Positions 44,124 through 53,124 of a stretch of 64,000 bases of DNA are shown in pieces (positions within the stretch are counted from its first letter, which is position 1; every line of letters starts with the position of its first letter). This DNA comes from JAAFJT01 sp043744275 (GTDB lineage Bacteria > Bacteroidota > Bacteroidia > Chitinophagales > Saprospiraceae), in NCBI GenBank assembly GCA_043744275.1, contig JAYTUY010000012.1, positions 1-64,000 of the forward strand, read 5' to 3'. A program made the translations under genes and the position numbers. The notes under the pieces were generated by a model. The model was not told where the DNA came from. It saw only the letters and a program-made list of their open reading frames with translations, and did not search any database.

Positions 44124-45083
44124 CTACAAATTTTCCAATAAATGCTCAGTAATATTATCCAAAACTTCAAAAGCAGTTTCAGCCATTTTATTACCTTTTA
44201 AGTCCAATAATGGGTTGATTTCTACAAATTCAATACAAATGACCTTCTTTGATAGGATAATTTTGTTGATGATTGACATGATTTCATATTGGTCAAATCC
44301 TTTGGAAACGGGTGTGCCTGTGCCATGCGAAATCATATCGCAATCCATACTATCCACATCAAAAGAAATATAAATCATATCGCAAGCGGATAATTTTTCT
44401 AAGGCTTCCTGCACACACGCTTCTATGGTTCGATAACGAACTTCAGCGACCATATAATTTTTAATACCCAATTTTTCAATCTGTTTATCCTCAGGCTCTT
44501 CGGTATCTCGAACACCAAAATAAACAATATTTTGTGGTAAGACTTTAGCACCTTTCAAGCCTATATTTTTCATGGCTTTCCAATGCTTTTCAGTCGCTCT
44601 ACCCACTTCATTGATTTGACAATCCATATTATCGTCGGCAATAGCAGCAGCCATAGGCATTCCATGTACATTGCCCGAAGGTGAGGTGTAGGGCGAATGT
44701 AAATCCGCATGGGCATCTATCCAAATCACGCCCAATTGCTTATCAGGAAAAGCGGCTTTGATACCGCTTATCGTACCCAACGCAGAGGAATGATCTCCTG
44801 AAAGCACCAAAGGGAAATATTGGGCTTCAAGGTTTTTTTTAACCGACTTGCTCACACGCGTACATTGCTCATAAACGTCTTCAATCCGCTTGGCAAACGA
44901 ATTTCTCACCATATTATAAATGGATTCGTTGTGCGTTTTGACATCCTCGAATTCAAATCGGTTGAAATAATCGTTGCCTTGATTGATAGCAGCAATTTCT
45001 ATGGCATCGATGCCCATATCTGCCCCGCGTGTGCCTGCACCAATGTCAGACCTATTTTTTATCAGTTTAAGTTTCCTTTCCAT
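44124..45083 (-). CDS. rocF: Arginase family protein
   Basis: Manganese ureohydrolase that hydrolyses arginine to ornithine and urea. Seen: SGDHSSALGTISG, WIDAHADLHSPYTSPSGN and SFDVDSMDCDM, giving the His and Asp ligands of the binuclear Mn site, and a GTGTPVSKGF loop. 319 residues, typical of arginase rather than agmatinase. It follows rocD with a 3-nt gap, making a two-gene arginine degradation operon whose second product (ornithine) is the substrate of RocD. Confidence 0.92.
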   Translation of the reverse strand: MERKLKLIKNRSDIGAGTRGADMGIDAIEIAAINQGNDYFNRFEFEDVKTHNESIYNMVRNSFAKRIEDVYEQCTRVSKSVKKNLEAQYFPLVLSGDHSSALGTISGIKAAFPDKQLGVIWIDAHADLHSPYTSPSGNVHGMPMAAAIADDNMDCQINEVGRATEKHWKAMKNIGLKGAKVLPQNIVYFGVRDTEEPEDKQIEKLGIKNYMVAEVRYRTIEACVQEALEKLSACDMIYISFDVDSMDCDMISHGTGTPVSKGFDQYEIMSIINKIILSKKVICIEFVEINPLLDLKGNKMAETAFEVLDNITEHLLENL

Positions 45084-45086
45084 TTT

Positions 45087-46376
45087 TTAAATAAATGCAT
45101 TCAATGATTTTTCAATAATAGAAAGGCTTTCATGAATTTGAGTTTCTGTAATGACCAATGGTGGTGCTAATCTGATTTTATTGCCATGCGTCGGCTTAGC
45201 TAATAAGCCATTGTCTCTAAATTTTAAGCAAATATTCCAAGCCAAATCAGAGTCTTCGCCGCTATCAATCACGATGGCATTTAGCAAGCCTTTGCCACGA
45301 ACAAGTGTTATCAATTTATTTCGTTGAGCTATTTCTTCTAAGCCGTTTCTAAATATTTTACCCATTTTTTCAGCATTTTCTGCCAAATTTTCATCAATTA
45401 CCACTTGTAAAGCCTCGCGAGCGACAGCACAAGCCAATGGATTGCCACCAAATGTAGAACCATGCTCGCCTGGTTTGATGGTCAACATAATTTCGTCATT
45501 GGCTAAAACAGCCGATACAGGAAACACGCCGCCTGATAATGCTTTCCCAAGTATCAAAATGTCGGGTTTTACTGAGGGGGTGTTTTCACAACCGTTTTTA
45601 CAATCACAATTGCCGCAAGTTGCTAATAATCTGCCTGTACGAGCGATGCCTGTTTGGATTTCATCAGCTATAAAAAGAACATTATGCTGATTACATAATT
45701 GCTGAACACCTGGCAAATAATTATCATCTGGCACCACCACGCCTGCTTCACCTTGAATAGGTTCGACTATAAATCCTGCTATATTTTTATTACGCTCTAA
45801 AATTTCCTTCAAAGCATTTAAGTCATTATAAGCAATCGTTTCGATACCGCCCATAAACGGACCAAATCCTGTGCGGCTACTTGGATCGGTTGAAGCAGAA
45901 ACGACAGACAGCGTTCTACCATGAAAATTACCCTTTGCGAAGATAATAACTGCTTGATTTTCAGCAATACCTTTCACTTGATATGCCCATTTGCGGCAGA
46001 GTTTCATAGCCGTTTCGACGGCTTCCACACCTGAATTCATTAAAAGCACTTTGTCAAAATTGAAGAGTTGAGTCATATATTCTTCAAACTCACCGAGCAA
46101 ACTGCTGTGAAAAGCCCTTGATGTGAGGGTTAGTTTTTCAGCTTGATTTTTCAAGGCTTGAATAATTCTGGGATGGCAATGACCTTGATTGACCGCAGAG
46201 TAGGCAGATAAAAAATCGAAATATTTTTTCCCTTCAACGTCCCAAACAAACACCCCTTCGCCACGCTCTAACACGACAGGCAATGGGTGATAATTGTGAG
46301 CACCATATTTATTTTCTTTCTCTATCGCCGTTTCAGTTTTGCTCAGAGAAGTATTTAAAGTCATGACCTGTTCCAT
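45087..46376 (-). CDS. rocD: Ornithine aminotransferase
   Basis: PLP enzyme transferring the delta-amino group of ornithine to 2-oxoglutarate, giving glutamate semialdehyde. Seen: FDFLSAYSAVNQGHCHP, NSGVEAVETAMKLCRKW, FHGRTL, FIADEIQTGIARTG, and the PLP lysine in LILGKALSGG. Between GRLLA and KPDIL there is a Cys-rich insertion (CGNCDCKNGCENTPSV) that standard enzymes lack; part of it is encoded by a motif copy (45570). 429 residues. First gene of the rocD-rocF operon, with a promoter at 46421. Confidence 0.94.
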   Translation of the reverse strand: MEQVMTLNTSLSKTETAIEKENKYGAHNYHPLPVVLERGEGVFVWDVEGKKYFDFLSAYSAVNQGHCHPRIIQALKNQAEKLTLTSRAFHSSLLGEFEEYMTQLFNFDKVLLMNSGVEAVETAMKLCRKWAYQVKGIAENQAVIIFAKGNFHGRTLSVVSASTDPSSRTGFGPFMGGIETIAYNDLNALKEILERNKNIAGFIVEPIQGEAGVVVPDDNYLPGVQQLCNQHNVLFIADEIQTGIARTGRLLATCGNCDCKNGCENTPSVKPDILILGKALSGGVFPVSAVLANDEIMLTIKPGEHGSTFGGNPLACAVAREALQVVIDENLAENAEKMGKIFRNGLEEIAQRNKLITLVRGKGLLNAIVIDSGEDSDLAWNICLKFRDNGLLAKPTHGNKIRLAPPLVITETQIHESLSIIEKSLNAFI

Positions 46377-46420
46377 AATTTGTGTATTTTTAATTGAAAG
46401 AAAAAATTAAATTTAATGTG

Positions 46421-46451
46421 CAAAATTAGGGTAATATTTTTGCTTAGCCAA
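46421..46451 (-). promoter_or_regulatory. rocD promoter (-33 TTG, -7 TAATTTTG)
   Basis: On the minus strand TAATTTTG (complement 46421-46428) is preceded by TTG (46449-46451) with a 20-nt spacer. It gives a leader of about 40 nt before rocD. Confidence 0.78.
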
Positions 46452-46465
46452 ATATTCATTTAAAT

Positions 46466-46524
46466 TTGACTTTTATTTTAAATAAAATAAGTCATATTTA
46501 TTATTTTAAATAAAAAATAAGTCA
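46466..46524. promoter_or_regulatory. Probable Lrp operator in the rocD/lrp divergent region
   Basis: Dyad GACTT-TTATTTTAAATAAAAT-AAGTC (46468-46493), plus a direct repeat of ATTTTAAATAAAATAAGTCA (46475-46494) as a slightly longer copy at 46503-46524. It lies just upstream of the rocD -33 element and just before the regulator gene, the usual place for an Lrp/AsnC-type site that controls both genes. Confidence 0.7.
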
Positions 46525-46534
46525 AAATAAATTA

Positions 46535-46996
46535 ATGAATACGATGGAAAATTTAGACGATTTTGACATTCAGATACTCCGCCAGCTTGAGATTGATGGC
46601 AGGAAAGCCTTCTCAGCTATTGCAACTGAACTGGGTATTTCTAATACAATGGTGCATCAACGCGTGAATAGGCTCACAGAGCAAGGAATACTGAGGGGTA
46701 TCAAACCCGTATTGGACGAGAAGAAAATTGGCTACGATTGGGGTGCATTCACAGGCATCACTTTAGAAAAAGACCATGATTCGGAGCGGATTATCGAGGC
46801 ACTTAAAAATATTCCTGAGGTAACGGAGTGCTATTATATCACAGGCACTTACACGCTCTACCTTCGCATCATCGCCAAAAATCACGAAGATATGCGGCGA
46901 ATATTGTATGACAAAATAGATAATATTTCGGGCATCGCTAAAACTGATTCGATTATAGAACTCGGTTGTGCTTTCAAAAGAAATATCGTCTTATAA
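46535..46996 (+). CDS. Lrp/AsnC family transcriptional regulator
   Basis: DNA-binding regulator with an amino-acid-sensing domain. Seen: N-terminal helix-turn-helix (FDIQILRQLEIDGRKAFSAI, GISNTMVHQRVNRLTEQGIL) and C-terminal RAM domain with ITGTYTLYLRIIA. 153 residues, typical. ATG 46535 or 46544 possible. Divergent from rocDF, so likely an arginine- or ornithine-responsive regulator of that operon and of itself. Motif copy at 46689 encodes ILRGI in the hinge between HTH and RAM. Confidence 0.9.
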   Translation: MNTMENLDDFDIQILRQLEIDGRKAFSAIATELGISNTMVHQRVNRLTEQGILRGIKPVLDEKKIGYDWGAFTGITLEKDHDSERIIEALKNIPEVTECYYITGTYTLYLRIIAKNHEDMRRILYDKIDNISGIAKTDSIIELGCAFKRNIVL

Positions 46997-47062
46997 TTTC
47001 GGATTTGGGATTTGGGATTTCGGACACTTCTCGGGCGCGCCCGAAATCCGAAATCCGAAATA
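46996..47062. repeat. Heptamer-type repeat CGGATTT forming a hairpin
   Basis: The left arm repeats GGATTT(G/C) words, and the right arm CGAAATC words pair back around CGGGCGCGCCCG. It starts at the regulator stop codon and ends in a dispersed-motif copy (47061). Confidence 0.8.
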
Positions 47063-47801
47063 CTGAGGGGGTAGGGCAGAAGTTACTCTAACAGTCTAAT
47101 GTCTATTTTTCTAAATTCTAAAATAACGGCACAAAAAAAACAGGGCGACAATTCGCTGAGCGAACGCACCCTGTATAACCCCAAAAAACCAAATGAAAAC
47201 AATCTACATATAATAATCCTGAACTAAATCAGGAACATTAAAATCTTTTTATAATCTAACTACGCTATCTTTAACAAAAAAGATTTATAATAGTTGATTT
47301 TTTTTTTAATTAACAGAAATCTTATTTTCTGTTGTTGACATTTTGACGAGATAGCTTTTATAAGTCACATTTTCCTTAGAAAAAAAACTAAAAAAATTTT
47401 ATAAAACAAATTTAGGTAAAAAAATAATTACACACAAATTTTTTTATTAAATATTCAGTCTCTTTTTTTATATCTTTTAACTGATTTAGGGTAAAAATGA
47501 AAAATAAATATTCAAGTGCTATCATTAAATATGATACAAAGATAAGTCACATTTTTTAAATTTTCATCATAATTTAGTCAAAAAAATGTTAATGCACTTA
47601 AATATTAACATTTTTTTGATTTTGATAAATTCTATTAAATCATTTAATATTTTGAAATTTCGTCTAAAAAAGAAATTTATTTTAGATAAATACTTTGAAA
47701 AGCGATTTTTATTCTAAATTCGCTCCTCAAAGTTAGTGTCTTTTTAACAATTATTATTTGCGAAAATTCGCTTGAAAAATTTTTAAACAACCAATTTTAA
47801 T
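47063..47801. other. Long gene-poor region with a possible minus-strand RNA
   Basis: No ORF of note; very AT-rich. Contains a minus-strand terminator (47133-47174), small hairpins CCTGA/TCAGG (47218-47233) and AACAGAAA/TTTCTGTT (47312-47334), and a minus-strand TATCTTTG box (complement 47537-47544) with no gene downstream of it. The arrangement would give an RNA of roughly 400 nt. On the plus strand a tiny frame MKTIYI (near 47194) is too short to call. Confidence 0.4.
47133..47174 (-). terminator. Terminator facing left, no upstream gene
   Basis: Read on the minus strand: ACAGGG...CCCTGT outer stem, TTCGCT/AGCGAA inner stem, then eight T's. No annotated minus-strand gene ends here. Confidence 0.78.
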
Positions 47802-49478
47802 ATGCAAACAGGTCTCCAAACTTTAGATTATTTCGTTTTTCTCTTTTATTTTATCGTGGTAGCCACTTATGGTTATTGGATTTATAATCGCAAAAAAAAG
47901 GCTGAAACAAGTTCAGCAGATTATTTTCTCGCTGAAGGCTCGCTCACTTGGTGGGCTATCGGTGCTTCGCTCATCGCATCCAATATTTCTGCCGAGCAGT
48001 TTATCGGGATGAGTGGTAATGGTTTTAAAATGGGTTTAGCCATTGCCACCTACGAATGGATGGCAGCGGCAACGCTTATGATTGTCGCCATTTTCTTCAT
48101 GCCAATCTATTTGAAAAACCATATTTTCACGATGCCTCAGTTTCTTGAAAAAAGATACGATAGTCGCGTGAGTATGGTGATGGCGATATTTTGGCTTTTA
48201 TTGTATGTTGTCGTGAACTTGACTGCTATCTTATATTTAGGTGCTTTAGCGGTTAATTCTATTTCAGGCATCAACTTCACTGTTTGTATGCTTGGATTGG
48301 CACTATTTGCTTTGTTCATTACGCTCGGTGGTATGAAAGTCATTGGCTACACCGACGTTGTTCAAGTTGTTTTCCTCATCATTGGCGGTTTAGCGACCAC
48401 TTATTTAGCAGTCAATATGGTGTCTAAAGAATTTGGCGTGGATGGTGTCATGGGTGGATTGGGTGTGATGATGGACAAAACGCCAGACCATTTTCATATG
48501 GTTTTTGACAAATCGAATCCTAACTATATGAGCCTTCCTGGCTTGAGTATTTTGATTGGCGGTATGTGGATTATCAACCTCAACTATTGGGGTTGCAATC
48601 AATACATTACGCAGCGGGCACTTGGGGCGGATTTGAAAACGGCTCGGAGCGGTATCCTTTTCGCTGCATTTTTGAAATTGCTCATGCCAGTTATTGTGGT
48701 TTTGCCTGGTATTGCTGCATTTGTATTGCATCAAAAAGGTTTATTGCAATCAGAAATGTTAGGAAAAGATGGTTCATTATCTCAAGACAATGCGTACCCT
48801 GTGATGATGAATTTATTGGGTCCAGGTCTGAAAGGTTTGGCTTTTGCTGCCTTGACAGCCGCTATTGTTGCATCGTTAGCGGGCAAAGCCAACTCGATTT
48901 CGACTATTTTTACTTTAGATATTTATAAAAAAGTAATTAATAAAGATGCTGATGAAAAGCAATTGGTGAGCGTAGGACGCACTGCTATTATTGTCTCTCT
49001 CATTCTTGCGGTTATCATTTCGCCGTTTATGGGCATCGATAAAAAAGGTGGTTTCGAGTTTATTCAAGAATATACGGGCTTCTTATCTCCTGGTATTTTC
49101 GCCATGTTCATTTTAGGTTTCTTCTGGAAACGCACGACAGCAAATGCCGCTTTATTCGCAACATTGGGCGGTTTTATCATGTCGTGCATATTTAAGGCAT
49201 TGCCTAATTTTATGGATTTATCAGGATTAGCGAATTTAGGTTTTGCAGCGCTTAATGATAAAGGTGTATATGAAATTCCTTTTATTGACCGTATGGGTTT
49301 CGTATTTGTTCTTTCTGTTATCGGTATGGTTATCATTAGTCTTTCCGATGAGAAGAGCAAAAACAATCCAAAAGGCTTGGAAATCGACTCATCTATGTTC
49401 AAAATGTCGAATGGTTTTGCTGCAGGTGCTTTAATCGTTTTAGGTATTTTAGCTGCACTTTATACTATTTTTTGGTAG
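47802..49478 (+). CDS. Sodium:solute symporter (SGLT-like)
   Basis: Inner-membrane Na+-coupled transporter of the SSS family. Seen: about 14 hydrophobic segments; the first, LDYFVFLFYFIVVATYGYWI, is followed by the Na+-site helix SLTWWAIGASLIASNISAEQFIGM in two parts, the MPQFLEKRYD loop, and ITQRALGADLKTARSG. 558 residues. This order is that of the sodium/glucose branch, so a sugar is the probable substrate. Monocistronic, with a long AT-rich upstream region and its own terminator. No motif copy. Confidence 0.9.
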   Translation: MQTGLQTLDYFVFLFYFIVVATYGYWIYNRKKKAETSSADYFLAEGSLTWWAIGASLIASNISAEQFIGMSGNGFKMGLAIATYEWMAAATLMIVAIFFMPIYLKNHIFTMPQFLEKRYDSRVSMVMAIFWLLLYVVVNLTAILYLGALAVNSISGINFTVCMLGLALFALFITLGGMKVIGYTDVVQVVFLIIGGLATTYLAVNMVSKEFGVDGVMGGLGVMMDKTPDHFHMVFDKSNPNYMSLPGLSILIGGMWIINLNYWGCNQYITQRALGADLKTARSGILFAAFLKLLMPVIVVLPGIAAFVLHQKGLLQSEMLGKDGSLSQDNAYPVMMNLLGPGLKGLAFAALTAAIVASLAGKANSISTIFTLDIYKKVINKDADEKQLVSVGRTAIIVSLILAVIISPFMGIDKKGGFEFIQEYTGFLSPGIFAMFILGFFWKRTTANAALFATLGGFIMSCIFKALPNFMDLSGLANLGFAALNDKGVYEIPFIDRMGFVFVLSVIGMVIISLSDEKSKNNPKGLEIDSSMFKMSNGFAAGALIVLGILAALYTIFW

Positions 49479-49509
49479 AATTTATCTTAAAAAATAACGT
49501 TTTAGAATC

Positions 49510-49550
49510 AAAAACCCGAATCGCAATCGAATGCTTTTCGGGTTTTTAAT
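49510..49550 (+). terminator. Symporter terminator
   Basis: AAAACCCGAA pairs with TTCGGGTTTT, followed by TAATTTTTAA. It lies 32 nt after the symporter stop. Confidence 0.85.
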
Positions 49551-49649
49551 TTTTAATAAATATAAAAGTCAACACCTAAATTGGTAAAATTCGTAAATTC
49601 GTTAAATTCGCGGCTTCCTAAACGTAATAGCTATAATTCAAAGTTTAAA

Positions 49650-50990
49650 ATGATAGAAAATCTCTATAAAATATTTCAAGAATACCAGACCGTCACGACC
49701 GATACCCGTCAAATTACTGAGGGGTGCATCTTTTTTGCACTCAAAGGCGATACCTTCGATGGGAATGTTTTCGCAGAAAAAGCCTTAGAATTGGGAGCAA
49801 TATGCGCCGTTATTGACAATATTAGCTTCAAAAAAGATGATCGCTACTTTTTAGTGGACGATGTTTTGACCGCACTCCAAGATTTGGCAAGGCATCATCG
49901 CCGCCAATTTGATTTCCCAATTATCGCTATTACAGGCTCAAACGGAAAGACAACCACGAAAGAATTAATGGCTGCCGTAATGTCGAGTCAATACAATACT
50001 CATTTTACAAAAGGCAATTTTAATAACCATATTGGCGTGCCGTTGACCCTTCTGCAACTCAATGCTGATCATGAAGTCGCCATCATCGAAATGGGGGCGA
50101 ACCACCAAGGGGAGATTGATTTATTGTGCAGAATAGCCGAGCCAACACATGGCTTAATCACCAATATGGGCAAAGCGCATTTAGAAGGTTTTGGCGGTTT
50201 TGAAGGGGTGAAAAAAGGGAAATCTGAGATGTATCGTTGGCTTGAAATGCATCTTGGCACTATTTTCTTGAATCAAGATGAGCCATATTTAATGGAATGC
50301 CTACCTCAAAGTGCCTCACGTGTCATAACATACTGCCTCAGCCATGCACCCTCTATGACTACCCCTCAGTATGAAATCACTTTGGAGGCTTCAAAAGGCT
50401 TTTTGAAAGTCGGTTTTCTTAATTCAAAAGGTGAAATGGTGTATGCCACGACCAATTTAATCGGCGAATATAATTTTGCGAACATCGCTACGGCAGTGGC
50501 AGTCGGTAAATATTTTAAAGTACCGACAAGCAAAATTAAAAATGCTTTAGAAAATTATGTGCCCAGCATGAATCGTTCTCAACTCATGGAATATAAGGGC
50601 GCAACGCTCATTATGGATGCTTACAATGCCAATCCATCGAGCATGAAACAAGCTCTTTTGAATCTTTCAAAAATGCCTCAAACCTATAAAATTGCCATCA
50701 TCGGCGATATGCGCGAACTCGGAGAGGAAAGTTTGAGAGAACATATTTCTATTTTAGAATTGGCTAAGTCATTGAATTTCAATGAGTTAGTAACAGTTGG
50801 ACATGAATTTGGAAGAGTAAATATTGTCACTGCGAGCGGAGCGTGGCAGGAGGGGGTACATTTTGATGAAACTGAAAACGCCATGCAATGGTTTCAAAAC
50901 AAAAAGTTTGAAAACGAAACTTGCATTTTAATCAAAGGCTCAAGGGGCATGAAATTAGAAACTTTATTAGAAAAACCGCAAACCCACTGA
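49650..50990 (+). CDS. murF: UDP-MurNAc-tripeptide:D-Ala-D-Ala ligase
   Basis: Adds D-Ala-D-Ala to UDP-MurNAc-tripeptide in peptidoglycan synthesis. Seen: the N-terminal TDTRQITEGCIFFALKG, ATP loop AITGSNGKTTTKEL, NFNNHIGVPLTLL, IIEMGANHQGEI and the C-terminal ILIKGSRGMKLE. The ATG at 49650 is used; the frame stays open to a TTG at 49581, but that stretch reads through an AAATTCG repeat. 446 residues. Residues 393-402 (VTASGAWQEG) are a repeat-derived insertion shared with the gene at 17585. The 3' end overlaps the convergent gene by 24 bases. Confidence 0.95.
   Translation: MIENLYKIFQEYQTVTTDTRQITEGCIFFALKGDTFDGNVFAEKALELGAICAVIDNISFKKDDRYFLVDDVLTALQDLARHHRRQFDFPIIAITGSNGKTTTKELMAAVMSSQYNTHFTKGNFNNHIGVPLTLLQLNADHEVAIIEMGANHQGEIDLLCRIAEPTHGLITNMGKAHLEGFGGFEGVKKGKSEMYRWLEMHLGTIFLNQDEPYLMECLPQSASRVITYCLSHAPSMTTPQYEITLEASKGFLKVGFLNSKGEMVYATTNLIGEYNFANIATAVAVGKYFKVPTSKIKNALENYVPSMNRSQLMEYKGATLIMDAYNANPSSMKQALLNLSKMPQTYKIAIIGDMRELGEESLREHISILELAKSLNFNELVTVGHEFGRVNIVTASGAWQEGVHFDETENAMQWFQNKKFENETCILIKGSRGMKLETLLEKPQTH
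50826..50859 (+). repeat. 34-bp coding repeat, copy 2
   Basis: GTCACTGCGAGCGGAGCGTG followed by GCAGGAGGGGG. Same sequence and same reading frame as 17978-18012, lying in a loop of the murF C-terminal domain. Confidence 0.9.
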
Positions 50991-52823
50991 CCAGCCCCAC
51001 CACTCATATTTATCGCCTGAAAGTTTGGCTTTTTCAGGGATAAGGTTCTTTTTTATCATTGAAATATCATTTGCAGTTTGATTTTTTGAATTAAGAAAAT
51101 AGGTATTCCAAGTAGGGGCAAAGCCAATTCCAACCCGCTTCGTAATTTGTAAATTGAGGGCAGGAGCCAAGCGAACCAAACCACCTCGATTTTCAAAAAG
51201 CGGGTCAATCCAATAGCGATGTGCCGTAGCATCCAAAGTGAGGGCTACTGTTTTGCCAAACCAAATACTCGTGCCTAAGCCCATGCCACCGCTCAAAATA
51301 TTGGTTTTTTGACCGAGTTGAGGTTGCCCACCCAAAGCATAAATAGTATAAAACCAGCGAGTGCCTGTGCGGAAAGAAATATTGCCATAAGTGACATCAT
51401 TGCTCGAAAATTCAAGCACATGATAGCCTTTTTTGACAATATTAATCAAACCCAACAGCACCCCATCCGCCGTATCTGCTCTATTAATCAAGCCAATTTG
51501 AAGACCCCTCAGTCTATTCGCATGATTAATCAAACCAATTTGGATGCCTACTGTATCAGCTTTATTACCCACCGCAGCCGCTTGGAAAAAAGTGCGTCCT
51601 TCTGCCGTTTTGTTGTACATGCCAGCCACTTGAAAAACGCCTCTGCTACCTATCTCTGCATAATTATTAATGCCTGAAATTTGGAGACCCCTCAGTATTG
51701 TATCTGAATAATTTGTAATGCCACCTACTTGAAAACCACTCACTTTCCTCGTCCGATTGATAATAGCAGAGGCTTGAATTCCTTTCATATTCCCTTTGAC
51801 AATATTAAAAAGTGACGCCAATTGCACACCTTTTACATCGCCTTGACTGATATTTCCCACGCCCGCTACCTCCATTTTATTATTTCCCTTTGAGTAACCG
51901 ACCGTCGCATTTACTGACCAATCATTGACCACGTTGCCACTCAAAGCCAAGTTTGTACCCACGTAAGGCGCGAGCGACGCTTGCCATTTTCTACTGAGGG
52001 GTTCTTGAATATTCAGTTCATTGATGCGCTGAAGTTCACTCACAGTCCGTCGAATGGCTTGATTGATTTGCAAATTGGAAATAAGCGTTTGCTCTGTAAA
52101 ATCTTCGGTTTTAGGCGTTTTTTCTACAATTTCATCACTATTTGCTTGTATTTCTCTCGATTCAACCTCTATTTTAGGCAGTAAAGACACATCAATATTT
52201 TGAGGGCTTGCTTTTTCACTTCGCACTTGCAGAACTGTATCGCCATAATTATAGCGAGCGATGGAGAGTTGTTGAATGGGTTTGCGAGTAATAATTTCAT
52301 AATAGCCCGCGCTATCCGTTGTCGCTGAAGCCAGCGTTTTTTTATCGTAAACCGTCACGTTCGATAGCTTTTTACCCGTTTTTTTATCGCTGATATAGCC
52401 GCCAATGAGTTGCTCATCGGCTTTGAGTTTTTGAATAATCAGATAATTGCCTTTTTCTTTAAATTGAAAATTATTGCCCAAAAGATTGGTCAAAACAGTC
52501 CGCACTTTTTCAGATTCGACACTCAACGATACTTTTTTTTCAGCATTAAATATATGGGCATTGTAAGAAAAATAGAAACCTGCTTGAGTAGAAATATCTT
52601 TCAAAACATCGCCCAAAGGCATATTGACAACCCTAATCGTCACGCTTCGTTCAAGTATAGGAGCAGCCATACCCCCCTCAGTCATGCTTTCAGTGAGCGC
52701 ATTTTGCGCCATCACGCTATGCGTGGCTTGATGGCGCGTTTGCGCCATATTTTTGCTAAAAAGAGAGTAAAAAGTCGTTGAAAAAAATAGAATCAAGGGC
52801 AACAAGTGTTTGTTTTTTCTCAT
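50967..52823 (-). CDS. STN / carboxypeptidase-like / surface-repeat protein
   Basis: Envelope protein, 618 residues. Seen: signal region (1-28), STN domain (about 60-120: VTIRVVNMPLGDVLKDISTQ in part), a CarboxypepD_reg-like domain (about 135-210: IGGYISDKKTGKKLSNVTV), then 300-500 with many short GxxxxGLIN-type repeats (VGIQIGLINHANRLRGLQIG in part) resembling the LA_2272 surface-repeat family, and a terminal barrel-like strand WSVGLRFF. It lies downstream of fecR and an ECF sigma gene, so it is probably the regulated output or sensor of that module. Motif copies at 51503, 51686, 51992 and 52670. Confidence 0.78.
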   Translation of the reverse strand: MRKNKHLLPLILFFSTTFYSLFSKNMAQTRHQATHSVMAQNALTESMTEGGMAAPILERSVTIRVVNMPLGDVLKDISTQAGFYFSYNAHIFNAEKKVSLSVESEKVRTVLTNLLGNNFQFKEKGNYLIIQKLKADEQLIGGYISDKKTGKKLSNVTVYDKKTLASATTDSAGYYEIITRKPIQQLSIARYNYGDTVLQVRSEKASPQNIDVSLLPKIEVESREIQANSDEIVEKTPKTEDFTEQTLISNLQINQAIRRTVSELQRINELNIQEPLSRKWQASLAPYVGTNLALSGNVVNDWSVNATVGYSKGNNKMEVAGVGNISQGDVKGVQLASLFNIVKGNMKGIQASAIINRTRKVSGFQVGGITNYSDTILRGLQISGINNYAEIGSRGVFQVAGMYNKTAEGRTFFQAAAVGNKADTVGIQIGLINHANRLRGLQIGLINRADTADGVLLGLINIVKKGYHVLEFSSNDVTYGNISFRTGTRWFYTIYALGGQPQLGQKTNILSGGMGLGTSIWFGKTVALTLDATAHRYWIDPLFENRGGLVRLAPALNLQITKRVGIGFAPTWNTYFLNSKNQTANDISMIKKNLIPEKAKLSGDKYEWWGWSVGLRFF

Positions 52824-53124
52824 AAAATTTTAATTTTCACTAAGAAAATCCCTAATAATCAAGGATTTGAATGTACAAAACCTATAAGATTTTCAAAATC
52901 TTATAGGTTTGTAAAGTTTGCCAATAACTCGGGGTTGTATAATGAATTTTTTGATACTACGTATCAGCAGGAAATCTTAAATTCTGTGGTTATTATAAAC
53001 ATTTTGACTCTCCGAGTCATTTTAATTTTCGCTTTTAATGACTCGGAGAGTCAATATGTTTATAATAATCCGTATTAGAAAAGGCTCTTCCTGACACGGA
53101 GTGTCAACATATTTATTTAAATAT
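52824..53124. repeat. Intergenic palindromes upstream of the STN gene
   Basis: Three palindromic units and no gene: AAACCTATAAGATTTT with its mirror (52878-52910); a larger inverted repeat 52991-53068, whose arms carry TATTATAAACATTTTGACTC and the reverse; and TGACACGGAGTGTCA (53092-53106). The second contains GACTC/GAGTC words like the GAGTCC family. The region separates the STN gene from fecR. Confidence 0.8.

Noticed and set aside
47194..47214. Tiny plus-strand ORF MKTIYI
   Set aside because: Six codons, no support beyond an ATG; AT-rich region produces many.
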